DNA of 64,000 bases from Herbaspirillum sp. (GCF_017744395.1 NZ_JAGIBI010000006.1:62001-126000); one strand, 5' to 3'; positions 37,354-46,586 are shown, numbered from the stretch's first letter. Notes: generated by a model from the letters alone, not told the origin. Translations and numbers: made by a program.

Positions 37354-38106
37354 ATGATATTGAACTATGCCTTGATGCTTGCAGCAGCGTTCCTGGCCGG
37401 CGCCCTCAACGCCGTAGCGGGTGGCGGAAGTTTCCTGACATTGCCGGCACTGGTCTTTACAGGCGTGCCGCCGGTGTCCGCCAATGCCACCGGCACCGTT
37501 GCATTGCTCCCGGGGTATATCACCGGCGCATGGGGATTCCGTGAAGATATCGAATCCCCGCCGGGCATTTCGCTCAGAGGCGTGCTCGTTCTCTCGTTGA
37601 TCGGCGGTGGCCTGGGGGCTGCGCTGCTTTTGTTCACGCCCGATGCGACCTTCCGGAAAATCGTTCCCTGGCTGCTTCTGGCCGCCACGGCCATGTTCGC
37701 CTTCGGGCCGAAACTCCGTGAATGGGCTGGCGCCACCGGCGCCGGAACGTCGGCCTGGAAGGCACGCTGCGGCATCCTGGCAGTTGCCGGTTATGGCGGC
37801 TACTTCAATGGCGGGCTGGGCATTCTCCTGCTTGCGTTGTTTGGCTTGCTGGGCCAGAAGCAGCTCAACGCGATGAATGGGATGAAAAACCTAGTCTCGG
37901 CGCTCTTGACCGCAATCGCGGTGGCAATCTATGCCATCGGCGGCGTGGTCGAGTGGCCCCAGGCCTTGAGCATGATGGTCGCCGCGGCGCTGGGCGGATA
38001 TTTCGGCGCCCGGGTTGCCCGCCATATTCCGGCGCCATGGCTCAGGGGCGGCATCGTCGCCACCGGCCTGGTTATGTCTGCCTTGTTTTTCTACGGCAGC
38101 AAGTAG
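37354..38106 (+). CDS. TauE/SafE-family transporter
   Basis: 250-residue membrane protein with about eight hydrophobic helices and the family's two Gly-rich repeats (NAVAGGGSFLTLPALVFTG; GYFNGGLGILLLALFGLLG). Relatives export sulfite, sulfoacetate or other organic anions. No sulfur-metabolism gene is nearby, so the substrate is open. Confidence 0.9.
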   Translation: MILNYALMLAAAFLAGALNAVAGGGSFLTLPALVFTGVPPVSANATGTVALLPGYITGAWGFREDIESPPGISLRGVLVLSLIGGGLGAALLLFTPDATFRKIVPWLLLAATAMFAFGPKLREWAGATGAGTSAWKARCGILAVAGYGGYFNGGLGILLLALFGLLGQKQLNAMNGMKNLVSALLTAIAVAIYAIGGVVEWPQALSMMVAAALGGYFGARVARHIPAPWLRGGIVATGLVMSALFFYGSK

Positions 38107-38249
38107 GGGGGATCGCCTGGACGGGATGCTCGTTGTCGTATGAAAATATTTTCCAACTCCCCTCAATGTCCGAGAGGCCAAGCATGGTCATTGCCTACGC
38201 TTTCATCAAGCGCCCCGGATCACATGAAAAGAATTAGATCTTTAGACAG

Positions 38250-38825
38250 CTAAGCGCACAGTGGCCCCAGCAACGCCGATTCAGTTGCTGCGGCGATTTG
38301 ATCGGCGAATGTCGTGCTATCGACCGCCCGCGCGAGCGTTACCGCCCCAGCCAATGCCGCCAGGGCTGCGCAAGCGGCGTCAATGTTTTCCGGCATGCGT
38401 GGAGATGCCGGGCCGTCGACTACGGCTTGTGCCACTTCGAGCAACGCGCTTTCAAATGCTGTTCGCGATTCGTGGCCGGAGCGGGCCACTTCCGTTGGCA
38501 ACGTCTGCAGCGTGCAGCTTTCGGACAGGTCGCACGTTCGCTTGACGCTGAGATAAAACCGCACGAACTTTGGCCACCAGTCGGCCCCATGCTCCGCCTG
38601 GAAATAGCGGATACCTCCCCGAAGATCGTCCATCCCGTGCTTCAGCGCCTCACGAAAGGCATCGTCCTTGGAGCCGAAGTGAACGTAGAACGCCCCAGAC
38701 GTGACGCCAGCCTCCTTGGCCAGGGCGTCAACTCCTGTTCCAGCGAATCCTCCTTTGCGAAACGCCCGTCCGGATCCTTCAAGGATGCGTTGGCGCGTGC
38801 GTGTCTTCTGTTCAGCTCGTGACAT
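38250..38825 (-). CDS. TetR-family transcriptional regulator
   Basis: 191 residues from the ATG at 38825, which has AAAGG upstream; an ATG at 38846 would add seven residues. The helix-turn-helix GTGVDALAKEAGVTSGAFYVHFGSK is typical. It is divergent from the tautomerase gene, and two palindromes that look like its operators lie between the two starts. TetR proteins usually repress both themselves and the divergent gene. Confidence 0.92.
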   Translation of the reverse strand: MSRAEQKTRTRQRILEGSGRAFRKGGFAGTGVDALAKEAGVTSGAFYVHFGSKDDAFREALKHGMDDLRGGIRYFQAEHGADWWPKFVRFYLSVKRTCDLSESCTLQTLPTEVARSGHESRTAFESALLEVAQAVVDGPASPRMPENIDAACAALAALAGAVTLARAVDSTTFADQIAAATESALLGPLCA

Positions 38826-38869
38826 AGAAACCTTTGGGTGAGTCATCAGGCTACATTATAGTTGACTGC

Positions 38870-38907
38870 ATAACGATCGTTATTTAATATTGAATAACGG
38901 TCGTTAT
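38870..38907. promoter_or_regulatory. Twin 14-bp palindromes, probable TetR operators
   Basis: ATAACGATCGTTAT (38870-38883, perfect) and ATAACGGTCGTTAT (38894-38907, one central mismatch), with centres 24 bp apart. They lie in the space between the divergent TetR and tautomerase genes. Confidence 0.72.
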
Positions 38908-38968
38908 GTGATCTCTGGAGTGGAGGGGATTGCGTTGAACGCCGCAATCATCTGACTAGAGGAATCTT

Positions 38969-39370
38969 ATGCCACTGACTCTCACCATCACAGAAGGCGT
39001 CCTCCCCAAGGGGCAAGAAAGCATAGCCTTTACCCGGCTCTCGGACGCGATGATCAAATGGCACGGGTTGACTGGAAACACCGCAATCGAGCCGAACATC
39101 GTCGGTTCAATCAACCTCCTGCCAAAAGAACATACCTTCTCCGGATCGAAGGAATCGTCCGTTGTATTCATCGAGTGGAAAGTCCCATCTTTTGCCTTCA
39201 ACAGCAGGGAAATCCAGTTGGGATATATCAAAGAGGCCACCGACATCATTCATACGATGTCGGGAGAAAAACATCCCCGAGAACGCATATGGGTCAATGT
39301 GGTTCACGCGGTGGACGGCGCCTGGGGAATTGGCGGCGTCGCGTTGACCAACGCGCAGCTCACCGGCTAA
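38969..39370 (+). CDS. Tautomerase-superfamily protein
   Basis: 133 residues. The start MPLTLTITEG places a proline right after the initiator, as needed for the catalytic N-terminal Pro of 4-oxalocrotonate tautomerase relatives. The length suggests a two-module (fused) member. AGAGGAA precedes the ATG. It lies under the twin operators of the divergent TetR gene, so it is probably the main regulated target. Confidence 0.75.
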   Translation: MPLTLTITEGVLPKGQESIAFTRLSDAMIKWHGLTGNTAIEPNIVGSINLLPKEHTFSGSKESSVVFIEWKVPSFAFNSREIQLGYIKEATDIIHTMSGEKHPRERIWVNVVHAVDGAWGIGGVALTNAQLTG

Positions 39371-39444
39371 AGCGTCAAGCTCGCAGTTGAAAGGCTTACG
39401 TGGGCGACTCTTGTCGCCCCTTCTTTCTTTTTACGGAGTATGTG

Positions 39445-39840
39445 ATGCTGCTTTTGAACTACTTGTTTTTTGTTGATCGCTGCGAAGAAGCCCTGACGTT
39501 TTATGAGGCATGCGGACTGGGCAAAATTGTGGAAATGCAACGGCACGGCGAAAACGGAATGCCGCTCAAGAACGAGGCGATGCGAGGGAAAATCATGCAT
39601 GCAAGGTTCGAAGGCGACGGGGTCGCCTTCTACGCATCAGACAATGACGACGCCGAGCCGATGAGAGGATCCGCGCATCATCTGGCGATGGACGACAGGC
39701 ATTCGTTGGACCGGATGTTCAATGCCCTTGGATCGGGGGGAGTGGTGACGACTGTACTCGGGGTGCAACCGTGGGGAGACTATTACGGGAAGCTGACCGA
39801 TCGGTTCGGTGTTCAGTGGATGTTGAATTCGCCGAAATAG
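39445..39840 (+). CDS. VOC-superfamily protein, PhnB-like
   Basis: 131 residues with the glyoxalase/PhnB pattern (NYLFFVDRCEEALTFYEACG; WGDYYGKLTDRFGVQWMLN). GGAG lies before the ATG at 39445. It follows the tautomerase by 74 bp in the same direction and may share its promoter. The function of PhnB-like proteins is unknown. Confidence 0.85.
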   Translation: MLLLNYLFFVDRCEEALTFYEACGLGKIVEMQRHGENGMPLKNEAMRGKIMHARFEGDGVAFYASDNDDAEPMRGSAHHLAMDDRHSLDRMFNALGSGGVVTTVLGVQPWGDYYGKLTDRFGVQWMLNSPK

Positions 39841-39872
39841 TGGTGGGAATTATGGGACGGTCGAAAGCGAAT

Positions 39873-40034
39873 TGAATCGCCCCGGAATTTCCAGACACTT
39901 CACAGTTTTAAATATCAGGCAAAAAAATAGTCGTCCTGAGCAGTAAGCGTTGCCCGGAAAAGTTCAAGATTGAAGCAGTCAGACAGATCATGGAGCGGGG
40001 GCATTCAGCCCCCGAGGTTGCTAAATGGCTAGCT
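39873..40034 (+). pseudogene. Left-end relic of an IS3-family element
   Basis: TGAATCGCCCCGG at 39873 and the following bases look like an IS3-family left end. From 39942 an open stretch reads SKRCPEKFKIEAVRQIMERG and continues HSAPEVAKWLA, the N terminus of an OrfA transposase. The usual ATG is replaced (CTGAGC), and similarity stops after 31 codons. The rest of the element and the right end are absent, so it is inactive. It lies between the VOC gene and the thiolase. Confidence 0.7.
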
Positions 40035-40122
40035 TCTCAGCGTCCATATCCGGCGCTTCATCGTGCCGCCATCATTGAATACCCTTCCTCAGGAGGAGGC
40101 TCGAAGCTGGAGTATGTATGAT

Positions 40123-41256
40123 TCAAGCCCGTTCCAGCACCGTGGCTATGCCTTGTCCACCGCCGATGCATTGCGTGGCTAACGCATAGCGGCCTTGTTG
40201 TCGCGCCAGAAGAGTCGCGGCCTTGCCGGTGATGCGGGCTCCGGTCGCGCCCAGCGGATGGCCGATGGCAAGGCCGCCACCGTCGATGTTCACGGTGGCC
40301 ATGTCCAGCCCGAGATCGCGGATGCAGGCCAGCGCCTGCGAGGAGAAGGCTTCGTTGATCTCGACCACGTCCAGGTCGGCCACCGTGAGGCCGGCGCGTT
40401 CCAGTGCCTTGCGCGTGGCGGGGATTGGGCCGATGCCCATGATCGCCGGGTCCACGCCTACGGTCGCAAAACTGCGGATGCGCGCTAGCGCCTGCAGGCC
40501 GTGGCGTGCAGAAAAATCGTCGCTGGTCACCAGCACTGCCGCAGCGCCGTCGGTCAGCGGCGACGAGGTGCCCGCCGTGACCACGCCATCTGGTCGGAAG
40601 GCGGGCCTGAGCCCGGCCAGCGCCTCCAGCGTGGTGCCGGGGCGGATGCAGCCGTCGGCTTCAATCAGTTCGCCATTCTGCAAGCGGATGGGGACGATCT
40701 CATCGGTAAGCCGGCCCTGCTCGCGGGCGGCGGCGGCTTTTCGATGGGATTGCAGCGCGAGCAGTTCCTGGTCGGCGCGGCTCACCTCCCAGCGTTGCGC
40801 CACATTTTCCGCGGTCTCTCCCATGGAGATATATGCATCGGTGTGGGCCTGCAGCTCGGGGCTGGGCGAGAAATTGAAACCGCCCTGCGGCACCATCGTC
40901 ATCGACTCCACGCCCACACACAGGAAGGCGTCGCCCATGCCGGCCTCGATCTGCGCCGCGGCGATGTGCACGGCTTGCATCGACGAGCCGCAGAAGCGGT
41001 TTACCGTCATGCCGCCTACGGCCAGGGGCAGGCCGGCCAGCAATCCGACAATGCGCGCCAGGTTGTTGCCTTGCGCGGCTTCGGGGTAGGCGCAGCCGAG
41101 GATGACATCTTCCAGCAGCGCTGGATCCAGGTCGGTGCGCCGTAGCAGGCCTTGTGCGACCTGGGCGGCTAGCGTGTCGGGCCGCACTTCGGCCAGACGG
41201 CCCTTGTTGGCAAAGTGAAACGGCGAGCGCGCATAGGCGGCGATGACGGCTTTCAT
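40123..41256 (-). CDS. Thiolase (acetyl-CoA C-acyltransferase family)
   Basis: 377 residues with the nucleophile Cys89 in VNRFCGSSMQAV, the GHPLGATGAR histidine motif and the second cysteine in QCIGGGQG. It could degrade beta-ketoacyl-CoA or condense acyl-CoA. The SDR gene ends 29 bp upstream in the same direction, so the two are probably one operon. Confidence 0.93.
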   Translation of the reverse strand: MKAVIAAYARSPFHFANKGRLAEVRPDTLAAQVAQGLLRRTDLDPALLEDVILGCAYPEAAQGNNLARIVGLLAGLPLAVGGMTVNRFCGSSMQAVHIAAAQIEAGMGDAFLCVGVESMTMVPQGGFNFSPSPELQAHTDAYISMGETAENVAQRWEVSRADQELLALQSHRKAAAAREQGRLTDEIVPIRLQNGELIEADGCIRPGTTLEALAGLRPAFRPDGVVTAGTSSPLTDGAAAVLVTSDDFSARHGLQALARIRSFATVGVDPAIMGIGPIPATRKALERAGLTVADLDVVEINEAFSSQALACIRDLGLDMATVNIDGGGLAIGHPLGATGARITGKAATLLARQQGRYALATQCIGGGQGIATVLERA

Positions 41257-41285
41257 GGTGTTTCCTCCGGAGGGCGGCTGGTCAG

Positions 41286-42089
41286 TCAGTTCACGACGGT
41301 ATAGCGTTGTGCGACGGTGTTACTGGACAGGTGGTTCGCCATGGCGCGGCGCGCGGCTTCATAGGCGTCCCATTTCTCTTCCGCATGCAGCGAAGGGATG
41401 GTGACCTGCTCGCCGCGCTCAAAACCCAGCAGCGCGGCATCGACCAAATCCTCGGCGCGCATGACGATGCTGGTATCCAAGTGTTCGACCGGCAGGCCGC
41501 CCAGGGCCCAGAAGTCGGTGGCGGTGGCGCCGGGCAGAACGGCTTGCACCCGTACACCCTGGCCATTGAGCTCATGCTGCAGCGATTGGCTGAACGCCAG
41601 CACGAAAGCCTTGCTGCCACCGTACACGCCATTCAGGATCTCGGGGGCAATGGCCACGATGGAAGCGATGTTGATGATGGCGCCACGGCCGCGAGCCACG
41701 AAACCGGGTGCCGCGGCATAGGCCAGGCGCATCGGCGCGGTGACGTTCAGTTCGACCATGCGGGTCATCTTCTCCACGTCGCTTTGCAGCAGCGGCGTAT
41801 GTGTGCCTATGCCGGCATTGTTGACCAGCAAGGTGATGCTGGCGTCCTGGCGCAGCTTGTCTTCCACCTGTGCCAGTTCGACGCGGTTGTTCAAGTCCGC
41901 CTGCAATACTTCTACCGCGCGGCCAGTGCGGGTGCTGATGCTGCTGGCCAGCGCATTGAGCCGTTCGCGGTTGCGGGCGACCAGGATCAGGTCATAGCCG
42001 CGTTGCGCGAGACGATCTGCATACAGCGCGCCGATGCCGCTGGAAGCGCCGGTGATGAGGGCGGTGCCGGGATGGGATGTGTGTGTCAT
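41286..42089 (-). CDS. Short-chain dehydrogenase/reductase
   Basis: 267 residues: nucleotide-binding TGASSGIG near residue 13, NNAG, and the catalytic Ser-Tyr-Lys set (NIASIVAIAP and YGGSK). AAGGAGTTT before the ATG at 42089 sets the start; the frame is open from 42203. It is divergent from the AraC-type regulator at 42206, which is its probable controller. Confidence 0.92.
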   Translation of the reverse strand: MTHTSHPGTALITGASSGIGALYADRLAQRGYDLILVARNRERLNALASSISTRTGRAVEVLQADLNNRVELAQVEDKLRQDASITLLVNNAGIGTHTPLLQSDVEKMTRMVELNVTAPMRLAYAAAPGFVARGRGAIINIASIVAIAPEILNGVYGGSKAFVLAFSQSLQHELNGQGVRVQAVLPGATATDFWALGGLPVEHLDTSIVMRAEDLVDAALLGFERGEQVTIPSLHAEEKWDAYEAARRAMANHLSSNTVAQRYTVVN

Positions 42090-42205
42090 GGTGAAACTCC
42101 TTGAATGATGGATGGGTTGATGGTGCGTAGTCATGGTGCGCTTATCGATCAATGGCGTAAATGACGTATATAATCGTGAATTAGGACATTGCAAAGGAGG
42201 CATTC

Positions 42206-43144
42206 ATGCATCGCATCGGCTATGTATTGCCTGACGGTTTCCAAGTCATGGCGCTTGCGACCCAGGCCGTGTTTGAATTTGCCAACTTGTTGGCAGGCAA
42301 GCCCTTCTACGCGGTGGATATCTACGCGCTGGATGGTTCGGCTCGAGCATCGACAGGTCTTGCGCTACAGACAAAGCCACTTACTGTGCGCAGTAATGCA
42401 GATACTTGGCTGGTCGTGGGGACTATTGTTCCTTTGCCAGTCGAGCCGGAGCTACTCAAGCTGTTGAGGAAGATCGCAGTGCGCGCACGGCGTATTGCTG
42501 GTTTGTGTACTGGCGCTTTCATTCTGGCGGATACTGGATTGCTCGACGGGCGTCGCGCCACCACGCACTGGTATTGTGCTGAAGATTTGCAGCAGCGCCA
42601 TCCCAGTGTGCAGGTCGAGGCCGATCGTATCTATATTGCTGACGGACCGATATGGACCTCTGCTGGCATGACAGCAGAGTTGGATCTGGCATTGGCCTTG
42701 GTGGAGAAAGACTTGGGCGCCGATATCGCACGCTCCGTGGCGCACCACCTGGTTATGCACCAGCGCCGTTCGGGCGGGCAGTCGCAGCATTCCGAGATGC
42801 TCAAGCTCGCTCCCAAGTCAGATCGTATTCAGCAAGCACTGGAGCATGCGCGGCGCAATCTCGCGCAGCCATTGAGTGTGGAGGATCTAGCAGAGGCCGT
42901 TAACCTGAGCCCACGCCAGTTCAGTCGTGTATTCACGGCTGAGACCGGCCAGTCGCCGGCCAAGGCAGTGGAGGGCTTGCGGCTCGAAGCGGCCCGGCTG
43001 ATGATCGAGAGTAGCAGGCACCCGCTGGAGGTGGTGGCGAAGGAAACCGGTTTTCGTGACCGGCGCCATATGCGAGAAGCTTTCATGCGCGGCTTCGGTA
43101 TACCGCCACAGGCTGTGAGGCGCGAGGCACGAGGTGCTGCGTGA
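42206..43144 (+). CDS. GlxA-type AraC-family regulator
   Basis: 312 residues: an N-terminal DJ-1/PfpI-like domain (with AGLCTGAFILADTGLLDGRRATTHW) and a C-terminal AraC helix-turn-helix pair from about residue 215 (LSVEDLAEAVNLSPRQFSRVF). AAGGAGG precedes the ATG. It is divergent from the SDR-thiolase pair. Its end lies 17 bp from the left border of the tRNA-Thr island. Confidence 0.93.
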   Translation: MHRIGYVLPDGFQVMALATQAVFEFANLLAGKPFYAVDIYALDGSARASTGLALQTKPLTVRSNADTWLVVGTIVPLPVEPELLKLLRKIAVRARRIAGLCTGAFILADTGLLDGRRATTHWYCAEDLQQRHPSVQVEADRIYIADGPIWTSAGMTAELDLALALVEKDLGADIARSVAHHLVMHQRRSGGQSQHSEMLKLAPKSDRIQQALEHARRNLAQPLSVEDLAEAVNLSPRQFSRVFTAETGQSPAKAVEGLRLEAARLMIESSRHPLEVVAKETGFRDRRHMREAFMRGFGIPPQAVRREARGAA

Positions 43145-43161
43145 GCTATCGGCCGAGATCA

Positions 43162-43220
43162 AAAAAGCGGCCTGCATCGCTGCAAGCCGCTCTTGTGCTG
43201 GTGCGATGGGCAGAACCGAA
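43162..43220. repeat. attachment-site repeat, far border of the island
   Basis: Bases 43162-43191 are identical over 30 bp to 46861-46890, the terminator of tRNA-Thr. The next 29 bases (CTGGTGCGATGGGCAGAACCGAA within them) are a degenerate copy of the tRNA 3' end. The same hairpin may also end transcription of the AraC-type gene. Confidence 0.8.
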
Positions 43221-43274
43221 TTTAATCCTTAAAGCTATGTTGTATATGGGGTTGCGTAATTGGCGGTAAAGAAG

Positions 43275-43293
43275 TGCCCCCAAAAATGCCCCC
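43275..43293. repeat. Doubled TGCCCCC motif, possible integrase arm sites
   Basis: TGCCCCC-AAAAA-TGCCCCC as a direct repeat, 55 bp inside the island border. Short repeats of this type near att sites are often bound by tyrosine integrases; that role is inferred. Confidence 0.4.
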
Positions 43294-43580
43294 AATTATC
43301 AGCGCAGCCTAGTTCTTCCAGCCTGGATCGTGCCCAGTTGAGGACAACAATACGCTCTACAACATCGGGTAGTTACTCGGTGCGATTATATCTGACTGTA
43401 CGACGCCAAGCGGTGGACAGGGGCAAGCAACAATCCAATACATGTTTTTCCTAAGATAGTTTTTATCGCGTTGGTTGACCAACGTTCGGCTTGCATTAAA
43501 AACCAGGTCTTGAAATGACTCGTGTATGTATGCGCCACCCACAGCTATTCTTCATGAATAAAGGCATCATTCCACTCCGG

Positions 43581-45410
43581 TTACTTCGCTACGCTGGAGG
43601 TGGGCGCATCGCAGGGTGAGGAAGACGGCTCCTCAATATGCACATACAGCCCCACCCGACTGTCGTCCTTCGGGATCAAGGCGCAGGCATCGATGCTCTT
43701 GACCTTGCCGCGCGGGTAGCCTCGGACTTCGCCACGATCGATGGCGGCCGCGAAGTCTGACGCCTTCTTCCGGGCCTTCGCGCAAGCCTGTTCCACCGTG
43801 AGAAAGACGGGATCCGACAGGCGCGACGTTGCACTCCATTCCTTCAGCCCTTGGTCAAAATGCACGCGCGTCATGCATTGGTAGGCGCGAGAGGAGGTGG
43901 GCAGGTTGCCCGCCTCCTGCATCGACGATTGTAGATCTGTGATTTTGGTAGCTGATGAATTGCTTGAGACTTTGCTATCTGTTGATGATGTTGATTTAGG
44001 TGCTGTGTTCTGAGCAAGTTTTACAGACGTAATAGATTGATTTGATGATCCCGCCGAATTTGCTGTTGTTTGAGCTGAATACGATTGACCACTTCCTGCG
44101 CGTGCCGGCTGAGTCTTCGGAGTCAATTGCTGTGCCATTTGCGCATTTCGTCTGTCGACATCCGCTTTTTGCTGATCGGCCGCCCGTTGAGAATTGGCAT
44201 AGAAATTAGCTGCCTGAGCCGATTGCGCTGCTTGTGCCGCTTTGTTTGCCTGATAGTTGGCGGCGGTCAGGCCGATGAACGTCCACAAGGCTTGCTTGTT
44301 CTCGGCGGCTCTTTCGGCATTTTCCTGTTGCTGGCGTTTGGCGGCTTGTTCATTGGCGATTCGTTGTTGGCGTGCAGACTCGTCTTGCGCAAGTTTGATC
44401 TTGAACAGGTCTTGGGCAGTGTATCCATGCTCCGTCTTGAGCGACAGGTCTGCCCCTTCATCGAGGAACAATTGCATGATTTCCCTGTTGCCCATGGACG
44501 CCGCCACGTGTAAAGGGGTCCAGCCATGTTTTTCCTGGTGATTGATCCAGGCGAGATAATCAATCTTCCAATTCTTGGGTTTCTGGCTTTGCACCGCCAG
44601 CTTCCCCTTGCCCAACAAATAAGAAACCTGCTTGGCATCCTGCTTCTCGACCGCAGCATACAGTGGCGCATACCCGCCATCTTGCATATCCAATACATTA
44701 GCGCCATGAGCGATCAGCGCATCGACTACGGTTTGAGGGGCATACACCACGGCTTTCAGCAGCAATGGCGTAGAGAGGCCATTTCTTGCACCATACCGAC
44801 TATTTGTATCGGCGCCGTTCTGGATAAACAAGATCGCCGTTTTTGCTGCATTGTCGAGAGCTTTATCCCAGACCTTTGGATTGGGAGCAACTTCGCGAGA
44901 ATTCACGGCAAGTTCCATGGTTTGAAGGCAACTGAGAACGACGGATTTCGTCGATTTGACGTCTACAACGGCTCCGCGGGCCATCAATTTCTGTGCCGCA
45001 CCTGGGTATGCGCATAAGGCATTGAGGGGCCTGGTTCCATTGGCAAACTTTTGGTTTGGATCCAATCCGCGTGACAGGAGGGCATCGACGATGGCGATCA
45101 CAGTCGCTTCGTCATAGTTCGGATTTAAATCTGTGAAGAGCGCATCAGCGGCCTTTTTAAAGTCGCCACCCCGTTGCCGCATGAGATCAACCATATTCCA
45201 GCGCTGATAAATCATCGCCTGAGTCATGTAAAACGTCACTTGATTGGACGCGAGGCCATCCAATTGGCTACGCATGCCGTCGGCATCATTATTGACAATA
45301 GAATCCATCGGTGAGGTCGCGCATGCGCTCAACACAACCAAAACCGCTATCGATACGAATCTCTGCATGAATGCACGACAGCGCTTCTTAAAAATTGGAA
45401 GTTCGTGCAT
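43581..45410 (-). CDS. Ankyrin-repeat lipoprotein of unknown function
   Basis: 609 residues. The signal ends in a lipobox (VVLSACATS), so the protein should be lipid-anchored in the envelope. About residues 90-350 hold several ankyrin-type repeats (STPLLLKAVVYAPQTVVDAL; GYAPLYAAVEKQDAKQVSYL; GWTPLHVAASMGNREIMQLF). Then come a Gln/Ala-rich coiled-coil stretch, a Ser/Thr linker and a C-terminal domain with four cysteines. I chose the ATG at 45410 because AGAGGT stands six bases before it. It is AT-richer than the surroundings and lies inside the island, after the second lipoprotein gene. An immunity role against a secreted toxin is possible but unsupported. Confidence 0.82.
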   Translation of the reverse strand: MHELPIFKKRCRAFMQRFVSIAVLVVLSACATSPMDSIVNNDADGMRSQLDGLASNQVTFYMTQAMIYQRWNMVDLMRQRGGDFKKAADALFTDLNPNYDEATVIAIVDALLSRGLDPNQKFANGTRPLNALCAYPGAAQKLMARGAVVDVKSTKSVVLSCLQTMELAVNSREVAPNPKVWDKALDNAAKTAILFIQNGADTNSRYGARNGLSTPLLLKAVVYAPQTVVDALIAHGANVLDMQDGGYAPLYAAVEKQDAKQVSYLLGKGKLAVQSQKPKNWKIDYLAWINHQEKHGWTPLHVAASMGNREIMQLFLDEGADLSLKTEHGYTAQDLFKIKLAQDESARQQRIANEQAAKRQQQENAERAAENKQALWTFIGLTAANYQANKAAQAAQSAQAANFYANSQRAADQQKADVDRRNAQMAQQLTPKTQPARAGSGQSYSAQTTANSAGSSNQSITSVKLAQNTAPKSTSSTDSKVSSNSSATKITDLQSSMQEAGNLPTSSRAYQCMTRVHFDQGLKEWSATSRLSDPVFLTVEQACAKARKKASDFAAAIDRGEVRGYPRGKVKSIDACALIPKDDSRVGLYVHIEEPSSSPCDAPTSSVAK

Positions 45411-45531
45411 TTGCATACCTCTTTTTAGTTGTTTGATGTAAGGAAACATGCACATAGGAGGTTCAACAAAAAACGAATGCGATGGTGGCGGCATTGCTAG
45501 TGATTGGCTGATGACGGTACGCATTACTAAA

Positions 45532-46341
45532 TTATTTCTTCTCTTCCGCAGCAAGCTCATCGCTCACAGTCTTAATGCGTGCTTTAAGTGCCGTCGCATA
45601 TTCGCTCTCTTTGTCACTTTGAACCGTGGCATTTTCTAGGCGCAAGGTTTGCAGCGTTTGTCTTAAACGGATAATTCGTTGTGCGGACGCTCCTTGTGTT
45701 CCTTCATCAAGTGCTTTTTGCAAACCATCGATAAAGGAGCATGTATTGTGTAAGTCGATTACGTCATTGAGTGCTTGATAGACGGGGTATGTATTCACGT
45801 CATTCTTCATAGAGGAGTGAATTGCCAGCATCTTGGTATCGCGCATTTCCACGATTTTTTTATCGACCGCAGTAACCAGCATTTGTTTATAGATGGTTTC
45901 GTTAACGAGAGAGCGCTCCGAATTGGTAAACAGTGCCAATCCACCCAGTATTGACTTTCCCTGAGCGCTGGCAGCTACTGCGGCACCACCAGCAAACAAA
46001 CTGGTTGCAGTGCCAAGCGTGATATTCCATGCTGCCTCGTTCCCATAGAGTCCTCTGCGATAGCGCAAGCATTCCTCTGCTGAAGTCATTACTAAAGCGG
46101 AAATGGCTAGATTGCGTTGTTGTGTGCAGGAGGTCGTAAGCAAAGCTTTGTCTGCTTCACTGATCGGGGCATAGCACTTGTCTTCGGTAATGAGGGGCTT
46201 GAGCTTGTCTTTGAGATCGGTATATGTCTTGGTTAGCTCAAGAGAACTTAGCGAATGAGCAGAGTAGGGCTGGTAAATATGAGTGCAACCGGCCAGGAGA
46301 GATAAAGACAGTCCCACCATGATTCGATTTGTTTTAAGCAT
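45532..46341 (-). CDS. Lipoprotein of unknown function
   Basis: 269 residues with a lipoprotein signal (IMVGLSLSLLAGC). The middle has a Gly/Ala-rich hydrophobic segment (ITLGTATSLFAGGAAVAASA), and the last 60 residues look like a coiled coil. GGGGGA precedes the ATG at 46341. It is 121 bp upstream of the ankyrin lipoprotein gene in the same direction, so the two probably form one operon and may act together. I do not recognise the family. Confidence 0.78.
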   Translation of the reverse strand: MLKTNRIMVGLSLSLLAGCTHIYQPYSAHSLSSLELTKTYTDLKDKLKPLITEDKCYAPISEADKALLTTSCTQQRNLAISALVMTSAEECLRYRRGLYGNEAAWNITLGTATSLFAGGAAVAASAQGKSILGGLALFTNSERSLVNETIYKQMLVTAVDKKIVEMRDTKMLAIHSSMKNDVNTYPVYQALNDVIDLHNTCSFIDGLQKALDEGTQGASAQRIIRLRQTLQTLRLENATVQSDKESEYATALKARIKTVSDELAAEEKK

Positions 46342-46586
46342 CGCATCCCCCAATGAGTTTGTATTTGTTGTTTCACGCGACTGCCCAAGCAGTGTTGTTG
46401 AAACGTAAATTTCCGTCAAGATGACTGAATAGGGGGAGCCTAGCGCTGTTGCAACCTAAACGCCTCATCCAAATGAGTGATGGACTTGAGCCTTTTTCCT
46501 TGCTAATTTGGAATGCAATTTTTGCGATTTTCCTGCGCAGCAAAAGAGTAAAAATAAACGCCGGTGTTTCTCAATGGAAATCACTT

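Larger units (their letters stand above)
43145..43580. other. 436-bp island border without a gene
   Basis: Contains the att repeat (43162-43191), a degenerate copy of the tRNA-Thr 3' end (to about 43220) and a doubled TGCCCCC motif (43275-43293). I find no integrase fragment; the short open frames have no support. Confidence 0.6.

Noticed and set aside
43260..43454. 64-codon frame beginning at the doubled TGCCCCC motif
   Set aside because: It starts with TTG without a ribosome site, encodes the repeat itself, and lies in the att border.
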